Below, one piece after another: positions 58,202 through 64,000 of a stretch of 64,000 nt of DNA. Position 1 is the stretch's first letter; each line of letters starts with the position of its first letter. The notes under the pieces were generated by a model. That model was given only the letters and a program-made list of their open reading frames with translations. It was not told where the DNA came from and did not search any database. The translations under genes were made by a program, and so were the position numbers. This DNA is from Sandaracinaceae bacterium. Lineage in GTDB: Bacteria > Myxococcota_A > Polyangia > Polyangiales > JAFGIB01. The stretch spans positions 1 through 64,000 of the forward strand of contig JADGRF010000009.1 in assembly GCA_017881055.1 (NCBI GenBank). Reading direction: 5' to 3'.

Positions 58202-59188
58202 ATGATTCGACTCGCGCGCCTATTGCGCCCACTGCAGCTGACAGCGGCGGTCCTGCTCGTCTCGGCTTGTGGAAGCACTAAAAACCCCGCCAACGCAGCT
58301 TGCGTGAACGGCATCTGCGGCACCGCCGGCAACGGCGGCGCAGGTGGCAACGGCTCTAGCGGCAACGGCGGCGCGGGTGGCAACGGCTCTAGCGGCAACG
58401 GCGGCGCGGGTGGCAACGGCTCTAGCGGCAACGGCGGCGCGGGTGGCAACGGCTCTAGCGGCAACGGCGGCGCGGGCGGCAACGGCTCTAGCGGCAACGG
58501 CGGCGCGGGCGGCAGCGGCGGACCGAGCTGCGTGGCCGGCGCGAACTGTCAGGAATCCTGGACCTGCACGCCCTGGCAAACCGCGGGCACGCCGAAGCAC
58601 GGGCAGGCCAGCGGCGACAACGCCGGCACGCGCACCTGCACGGATGCCTGCAGCTGCGGCACCACCAAGAGCAAGCCGACGGAGAGCGTCACGCTCCTCC
58701 CGCTCGACTTCGACTTCTATCAATGCTCGGTCGAGCCTGTGCTCGACAAGTTCTGCGCGCAGATGGGCTGTCACGGCACCGAGACTGGTCGCGCCCTGCG
58801 CATCTACGCCCGCGGCAAGTTGCGCCACGCCGGCGAGAACTGGACCTACGACGGCTGCCTGCAGACCAACGTGCACATCACGTCCGACTCGTGCATCGGC
58901 TCGGTCGAGTGCGGTTGCTACCTCCTGCCGCATTCCGACACCGAGTGGCAGCGCAACTACGACGCAGCGCGCGCGTTCGCGCTCGATGCGACCGGCACGA
59001 AGCTCGCCAACATGGATAACTCCGAGCTGCTCAAGCAGCCGGTGAGGGACGGTGGGCTCGCGCATGCGGGCATCCACATCTTCACCAAGGCCGGCGCCGA
59101 CTACGCGACGATCAAGACCTGGCTGACGGGCACAGGCAAGACAGGCCCGGGCACGGGCTGCAACAACACGGCTCAACAGTCGAACTGA
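58202..59188 (+). CDS. Lipoprotein with 11-aa repeats and CX4CH motif
   Basis: Lipobox LVSACGS; (NGGAGGNGSSG) repeats; SVEPVLDKFCAQMGCHGTETGRALRIYARGKLRH. Confidence 0.8.
   Translation: MIRLARLLRPLQLTAAVLLVSACGSTKNPANAACVNGICGTAGNGGAGGNGSSGNGGAGGNGSSGNGGAGGNGSSGNGGAGGNGSSGNGGAGGNGSSGNGGAGGSGGPSCVAGANCQESWTCTPWQTAGTPKHGQASGDNAGTRTCTDACSCGTTKSKPTESVTLLPLDFDFYQCSVEPVLDKFCAQMGCHGTETGRALRIYARGKLRHAGENWTYDGCLQTNVHITSDSCIGSVECGCYLLPHSDTEWQRNYDAARAFALDATGTKLANMDNSELLKQPVRDGGLAHAGIHIFTKAGADYATIKTWLTGTGKTGPGTGCNNTAQQSN
58331..58521 (+). repeat. 33-bp in-frame tandem repeat, 5 full copies plus a partial
   Basis: AACGGCGGCGCRGGYGGCAACGGCTCTAGCGGC, starts 58331, 58364, 58397, 58430, 58463, partial 58496; encodes NGGAGGNGSSG. 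Confidence 0.92.
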
Positions 59189-59190
59189 GG

Positions 59191-59937
59191 ATGACCATGA
59201 AAAACCCCACCCTCACGCGCCTCTCCACCGCCGGTCTGATCGTGCTGGCGATCAGCATGTACGCAGGCGTCTCGCACGCCTTCCCGTCGCACACGTTCTG
59301 GCACGCCGCGGCGAGCGGCGCTTCGGGCTCGGCTGGCACGCGCCCCGGTGCAGACGGCATCTACTACACGGGTGGCACGACCGACTACGGAATGAAGTGC
59401 TCGCACTGCCACATCAACAACAAGCAGCAGCAAGGCTCGGTCTCGATCACGGTCGTGCCGACACCAGGCTGGCAGAGCGTCAGCGGCAGCGACGGATACA
59501 AGCCCGGAATGCAGTACATGGTCACGGTTAACCTGGTCGGCGCCCACCTCGGCGCCGCAATGGACGATCAGAACGGCATGAACCTGACGATCGAAGACGC
59601 CAACGGCGCGGTCGCCGGCGTCTTCACGGCCAGTATCGGCAGCAGCTCCAGCGCTGCCGCGTGCGGCACCGGAACGGCCGCGGATCCGAAGCCGTCGGGC
59701 CAACCAACCCAGGGACAGAGCACTGTCATCTACGGCAACTGCCACGGCGTTCTGGGCCTCGAACACGAAGCCGACGGCAACGCGCGCACCTCGTGGACCT
59801 TCAGCTGGACAGCGCCCGCCGCCGGCACCGGTGACGTAACGATCTTCGTCGGCGCCGTCGACGGAGACCACGACGGCACGAGCAGCCTCGACGACGACGT
59901 AGCCGAAGCCTCGATCGTCCTCAAAGAAGGCGCTTGA
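59191..59937 (+). CDS. Secreted CXXCH protein, choice-of-anchor-V/reeler-like domain
   Basis: Signal peptide; YGMKCSHCHINN; KPGMQYMVTVNL; ARTSWTFSWTAPAAGTGDVTIFVGAVDGDHDGTSSLDDD. Confidence 0.75.
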   Translation: MTMKNPTLTRLSTAGLIVLAISMYAGVSHAFPSHTFWHAAASGASGSAGTRPGADGIYYTGGTTDYGMKCSHCHINNKQQQGSVSITVVPTPGWQSVSGSDGYKPGMQYMVTVNLVGAHLGAAMDDQNGMNLTIEDANGAVAGVFTASIGSSSSAAACGTGTAADPKPSGQPTQGQSTVIYGNCHGVLGLEHEADGNARTSWTFSWTAPAAGTGDVTIFVGAVDGDHDGTSSLDDDVAEASIVLKEGA

Positions 59938-59993
59938 CCCGAAACAGTGGCGCCTGGACCGCGATCCGCGTCTCACGGGCCACGCGTCACTCG

Positions 59994-60668
59994 TTACTTG
60001 CCTTCGTGCACGAGCACTTCCGCCGTGTAGACATCGTCGTCGAAGGGGTCGGTGCGCGTGCTGTTCGGGCCGCCGGCGGCGCCGTTTCCGTCGACTACGC
60101 CGAGCGAGAACGTGACGTTGCCACGGCCCTTGGCCGGTGCGGTCCACGAGAACGTCCAGTCGGTCTCGCCTGGCGTCTGGCCGGCATCGCCTAGCGCCAC
60201 GATCTCGCCCGCGGAGTTGGTGCGGATGAAGAACTTCTGCGCGGAGGCATTGATGATGCTGCCCGCAGCGGCGCCTTTGGCGTCGAGCGCGCGAAACATG
60301 AAGCTGTTGTAGTTCGAGCGGGGCGAATCGAGCCCCTTGGTTTCCATCACGATGTGCAGCGTGAAGTCGTAGGTCTGCCCGGGCGTGTACTTGAAGTCGT
60401 TGAAGAGCGACGTCGTAAAGCTCACCTTGAGCTTGCCCGGCGCTTTGATGTGACAGGCGGCACACGTCCAGCCGTGATCGCTCTGCGCGCCCGAGTAGAA
60501 CGTGCCGCCACCACCACCGCTGTCGGGGCTGTCGTCGAAGGTTTTCGCTGCGTGGAATGCGCGGGCGACCGGCGCATGCAGGGCGTCTTCGAAGACGAGA
60601 CCACCGAGCGCGACGAGAGCGCCGATCGTGCTGAAACCCGAGACCAGCGCGTGGCTCTTGCGCTTCAT
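59994..60668 (-). CDS. Secreted CXXCH protein, choice-of-anchor-V/reeler-like (paralog of 59191-59937)
   Basis: HGWTCAACHIKAPGK; TPGQTYDFTLHI; ETDWTFSWTAPAKGRGNVTFSLGVVDGNGAAGG...DPFDDDVYTAEVLVHEGK. Confidence 0.75.
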   Translation of the reverse strand: MKRKSHALVSGFSTIGALVALGGLVFEDALHAPVARAFHAAKTFDDSPDSGGGGGTFYSGAQSDHGWTCAACHIKAPGKLKVSFTTSLFNDFKYTPGQTYDFTLHIVMETKGLDSPRSNYNSFMFRALDAKGAAAGSIINASAQKFFIRTNSAGEIVALGDAGQTPGETDWTFSWTAPAKGRGNVTFSLGVVDGNGAAGGPNSTRTDPFDDDVYTAEVLVHEGK

Positions 60669-61240
60669 AGGCCTGCATCTCCCGAAGTGGCGGAGTCGAT
60701 GGTTCCGGCGTCGAGCAGCGCGGCAAAGCGCACCTTGCACTGCGGATCATCCTGCCAGCTCGTGCCCTTCACCCACTTCTGCAGCACGGCGTAGTCTGGA
60801 TCTTTCGCATCCGTGAACACGTTGCCCTTGCCGAAGAGCGTCGCACCGCGATGGAAGTAGCCGCCGATCTTCTGATCGAGCGGCTTCATGACCAGCAAGC
60901 TCTTCTCCGGGTGCCCGAACGCCACCATCGCCCGCGCCGCCAAGTAGTTGCGATGGAGCTCGTCAGGCGTGAGCGGCGAGTTGCGTGTGTCTTCGTCGCC
61001 ACCGTAACGCAGGCGGTTACGCGCGTAGATGCGTAGGTAGCGATCGCCGGAGCCGTGGCACAAGAACATCGAGCAGCTCTTTGTCAGGATCGGCTGCACC
61101 TTGCACTCGAAGTAGATCGGATCGACGCCGGCCGGGACGCCCTTGGCGTCGAGCTTCTGGGCACAGCCAACGAGCGAAACGCAGCCAACGGCTGCGGCTG
61201 CCGCCAGCGTCAAGAGGGTCCGTAGCTCGAGCGAACGCAT
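60665..61240 (-). CDS. Lipoprotein with CX4CH motif (paralog of 58202-59188)
   Basis: VGCVSLVGCAQ lipobox; KVQPILTKSCSMFLCHGSGDRYLRIYARNRLRYGG; ATGA overlaps at both ends. Confidence 0.78.
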   Translation of the reverse strand: MRSLELRTLLTLAAAAAVGCVSLVGCAQKLDAKGVPAGVDPIYFECKVQPILTKSCSMFLCHGSGDRYLRIYARNRLRYGGDEDTRNSPLTPDELHRNYLAARAMVAFGHPEKSLLVMKPLDQKIGGYFHRGATLFGKGNVFTDAKDPDYAVLQKWVKGTSWQDDPQCKVRFAALLDAGTIDSATSGDAGL

Positions 61241-62370
61241 CAGAAGTAGCCTCCCGCGCCGAGCTCGGCGACGTAGCCGAAGCGCTTGGGTAGCGCGGCG
61301 TACTCGGGAAACCAAAAACCGCAGCCGTTGACCTTGAGATCGATGCGCAGGTCGGACATCGGGCCCACGTCACCGAAGCGCAGCGTGGCGTGCGGGCCCG
61401 CGAACACGTCGTACATGGTCGAGAGCTTGCGGTCGGCGGTCATGTAGCGCATCTCGAGCGGATAGATGTCACGGTAGAAGTCGGCCTTGTGCTGCGCGTA
61501 GCCGCGCACGGAGAATGCAAGTTCCCAGGGCGCGAAGCCCACGATGTACTCGGTGCCGGCGGTGAGCGAGGTGACGCCCCAGTCGTCGCGATAGACGCGC
61601 ATGTGCGAGCGCAGCGACGTGTCCGAGAACAGCGCGTGGTTCCAGCGCAGGGTCAGCGCGTGGCGGGCACGCGTGTTCGGCATGCGCTCACCCGGCTGAC
61701 CGGACCTGCCGCCCGCGTACAAGACCTGGTCCGGCTGACTCGGATCGCGAAAGCGCGCGTAGCGATACGGACTGGCTTGGTAGCCGTCGAGGTAGCTCAA
61801 GTTGTACGCGAGGGACCACAGGTCGTTCGGGCCGCCCACGATCACCGCGTTCGCCGTGCCGCTGTACACGTGCAGCCGCTCGTGGAAGTTCGGGTCGTGC
61901 GAGCGACCGACATGGTTGTCGACGAAGCTGCCGCCGAGACCAAGCGTGAGATCGTGCACGAAGAAATCGTGCGACACGCCGAAGTTCACCGTGTTGGACG
62001 ACCAATCGTTCTCGTCCGAGAAGATGTACGAGCCGTTGAGGGTGGTCGAGCCGTCGGCGTAGGACAGGCCGCCCTCGGCTTCTTTACGGACTTCGTGCCA
62101 GCGCTTGGTCGCCGCAGCGACTACGTCGACCGAGGCCGTGGACACCACGTCGATCAAGCCGTGCGCATCGACCCCGACCTTTTCGCTGACCGCAGCCGAG
62201 GCTGCCAACACGCTGGTGTCGATGAACGTCGCGTCGTCGTCCTGATAGACCGAGTTGCGAATGCGCACGGATGTCTGTTGTTGCGCACGCGCTGGTGCGG
62301 CCGCAGCGCTAACCAGGGCCGCGCTGACGAGCGCACACGCGAATGCAATGCGCGTCAGTTGCAACCGCAT
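61240..62370 (-). CDS. DUF3570-like outer-membrane beta-barrel protein
   Basis: Signal peptide; VRIRNSVYQDDDATFIDTSVLAASAAVSEKVGVDAHGLIDVVSTASVDVVAAATKRWHEVRKE..GGLSYADGSTTLNGSYIFSDENDWSSN...GFWFPEYAALPKRFGYVAELGAGGYF. Confidence 0.75.
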   Translation of the reverse strand: MRLQLTRIAFACALVSAALVSAAAAPARAQQQTSVRIRNSVYQDDDATFIDTSVLAASAAVSEKVGVDAHGLIDVVSTASVDVVAAATKRWHEVRKEAEGGLSYADGSTTLNGSYIFSDENDWSSNTVNFGVSHDFFVHDLTLGLGGSFVDNHVGRSHDPNFHERLHVYSGTANAVIVGGPNDLWSLAYNLSYLDGYQASPYRYARFRDPSQPDQVLYAGGRSGQPGERMPNTRARHALTLRWNHALFSDTSLRSHMRVYRDDWGVTSLTAGTEYIVGFAPWELAFSVRGYAQHKADFYRDIYPLEMRYMTADRKLSTMYDVFAGPHATLRFGDVGPMSDLRIDLKVNGCGFWFPEYAALPKRFGYVAELGAGGYF

Positions 62371-62591
62371 CCGCCACCACCCGAGCCGTAGCCGCCCGTC
62401 GAGCCCTCGCGATACAGGTACACGTGCTGCTCGAGCAGTACGGCCTCGGGATCGTCGTCGAAGCGCATCTTCGGCTTGGCGAGCGTCTCGCGCTCCCACG
62501 GCTTGGCGCCGGCGCAGCCTCCGATACCGCACGAACCCAAAAGGCCAATCACGCAGGCACAAGCCAAGGTTCGAGCACGCAGCTTGGACAT
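62355..62591 (-). CDS. Small DUF4266-like lipoprotein, C-terminal GGYGSGGGGCGCN
   Basis: MSKLRARTLACACVIGLLGSCGIGGCAGAKPWERETLAKPKMRFDDDPEAVLLEQHVYLYREGSTGGYGSGGGGCGCN; overlaps the DUF3570-like start by 16 bp. Confidence 0.8.
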   Translation of the reverse strand: MSKLRARTLACACVIGLLGSCGIGGCAGAKPWERETLAKPKMRFDDDPEAVLLEQHVYLYREGSTGGYGSGGGGCGCN

Positions 62592-62656
62592 GACAATCGC
62601 GCGCAGCTTACACCGCCCGCTTTGTGTGTCTAGCCGTGGAAACCCAGAAGGTGCTG

Positions 62657-63772
62657 TCAAAAGACGGCGCCGAGGCCAAGGCCGATCGATGCCCACGCTC
62701 CATCGAGCTCCACTACTTTGCGTTTCCCCAAAAGGCCCGACACCGGCAAGGTCACGAGGCCGGCCTCGCCTTCGGCGACGAGTCGAAACGTTCTCGTAAC
62801 GTGATAGGCCAAACGACCGAGCGTGAGCGGACCGCCGTAGGGTGCATAGAACCGTTCGCCGCGCACGAGCGCGTCTTCGGAGAGGCCTTGCACGCGCACG
62901 AAGCCGAAGCGCCCGCCGCCGCCAGCGTAGAAATCGAAGTCACCGACCTGCGAGACGAACAGCAGCGTGCCGCTGGCCGACATCAGGGCGAGCTGCACTT
63001 GTCCCTGCGCGACGCCGACATTCGTAAGACCGAAGTCGGCGCCGAGACTGAACGCGAGGTGCTCTGTGGGGCGCTGACCCGCACGCAGCGCGAACGTCGG
63101 CACGAGGCCGAGCTGACTCGACCAGCCCTCCAAGCGAAACAAGCCGAACAGCTCCCAGACCGAGCTGGCATCGATTGCAGGCGCGCGCGCGAGCGCAGGC
63201 GCGACCGCGAGTGACGGCTGGGCGGCAAGCGTGTGTGCGGCAACGGCGGCGGCGTTGCGATCGGGTGGTGGCCCGACGGGCTCGATCGCGGCCTTGTCGT
63301 TCACACGTAGCTCCACCCAGCTCGCGACGACGAACTCGGCCACCGCCAAGGCCAGAAGGCGCGTACGCGATCGCTCTTCGATGTGCGACGCGTCGAGGAC
63401 ACGCGCCATCGACTTGCGCGTGACACCGTCCTCCAGACGCAGCTCGACACCGCGGTCCGTGCATGACACGTGAACCCAGGTGAGCCCCGGCCGTGTGGGC
63501 GCGTCGGGGCTGTACTCGATCGAGGTGCCGAGCTCGATCGAGAGCACGCGTTGAAACTGCGCCGCGTCCACTGGAACGCACGGATCGATCGTAGTCGTCA
63601 CGCTGGCTGACGAACCGCCGCCGTCAGCGGCAGGCTGCGCCGCGACGCGATCGACGAGCAACACGAGGAACACAACCACGAACGCAACCACGAGCATGCC
63701 CGAGCAGAGCAGCCGAAAGCCGATCGCAGTCGTTCGCAGAGCGCCCACTCCGCGCAAAGCGTAACACCGCAA
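62657..63772 (-). CDS. Exported protein of unknown function, barrel-like C-terminus
   Basis: N-terminal hydrophobic segment, amphipathic C-terminal half ending ASIGLGLGAVF. Confidence 0.55.
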   Translation of the reverse strand: MRCYALRGVGALRTTAIGFRLLCSGMLVVAFVVVFLVLLVDRVAAQPAADGGGSSASVTTTIDPCVPVDAAQFQRVLSIELGTSIEYSPDAPTRPGLTWVHVSCTDRGVELRLEDGVTRKSMARVLDASHIEERSRTRLLALAVAEFVVASWVELRVNDKAAIEPVGPPPDRNAAAVAAHTLAAQPSLAVAPALARAPAIDASSVWELFGLFRLEGWSSQLGLVPTFALRAGQRPTEHLAFSLGADFGLTNVGVAQGQVQLALMSASGTLLFVSQVGDFDFYAGGGGRFGFVRVQGLSEDALVRGERFYAPYGGPLTLGRLAYHVTRTFRLVAEGEAGLVTLPVSGLLGKRKVVELDGAWASIGLGLGAVF

Positions 63773-63784
63773 CGCTGCGCGGAC

Positions 63785-64000
63785 CTACTCGCGTGACAAA
63801 CCGCCGTAGAGCTGCACCGCGTGCAAGCGACGCCCATTCGGATAGCTCTGCACGTACGCACGTGCGCGCAGATAGGCTTCGTGTGCATTGCCGGCCTTCG
63901 ACAGCGCTTCGACCTCGCGGGCGAGCGCGTCTTGCGCCAAGGATCCCTGCGGTGCCAGCCCGCGCGCCGTCGCGAACGACTCCGCAGCTTCGGACGGTTG
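63785..64000 (-). CDS. C-terminal end of a TPR-like protein (truncated by window edge)
   Basis: Minus-strand frame ...SFATARGLAPQGSLAQDALAREVEALSKAGNAHEAYLRARAYVQSYPNGRRLHAVQLYGGLSRE*; open to the window end. Confidence 0.6.
   Translation of the reverse strand, partial: QPSEAAESFATARGLAPQGSLAQDALAREVEALSKAGNAHEAYLRARAYVQSYPNGRRLHAVQLYGGLSRE

Noticed and set aside
58331-58521. Regular repeats as a possible CRISPR array
   Set aside because: Units are contiguous with no unique spacers and are in-frame coding for NGGAGGNGSSG.

Overview
High-GC bacterial chromosome segment, most likely from a Myxococcota/deltaproteobacterial-type organism (inferred from DUF4388-like, PEGA, Gly/Asn-repeat lipoprotein and CX4CH lipoprotein content). 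It is mainly chromosomal: the 3' end of groEL; a block of three paralogous membrane/spermidine-synthase-fold proteins with hemD and two GT-C-like membrane proteins; a porin / FMN-binding / membrane-protein cluster behind a Fur-box-like site; sdhCAB; uvrA; a KAS III-like enzyme; a YXWGXW protein; an ECF41-like sigma factor with carboxymuconolactone decarboxylase, aldo/keto reductase and acyl-CoA dehydrogenase; tRNA-Arg(CCG); a complete isc operon (iscS-iscU-iscA-hscB-hscA-fdx) led by a Cys-rich MerR-type regulator instead of IscR; comEC; two PEGA proteins; a hybrid histidine kinase; fumC; and an esterase/extensin-like fusion. The best candidate for an undescribed system is at ~58.2-62.6 kb: two convergent copies of a two-gene heme-like module (CX4CH lipoprotein + CXXCH secreted protein), one of them embedded in a translationally overlapped operon with a DUF3570-like beta-barrel and a small DUF4266-like lipoprotein ending GGYGSGGGGCGCN. 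No CRISPR array, rRNA, transposase or prophage was seen. All family calls are from reading the translations; no database search was run.
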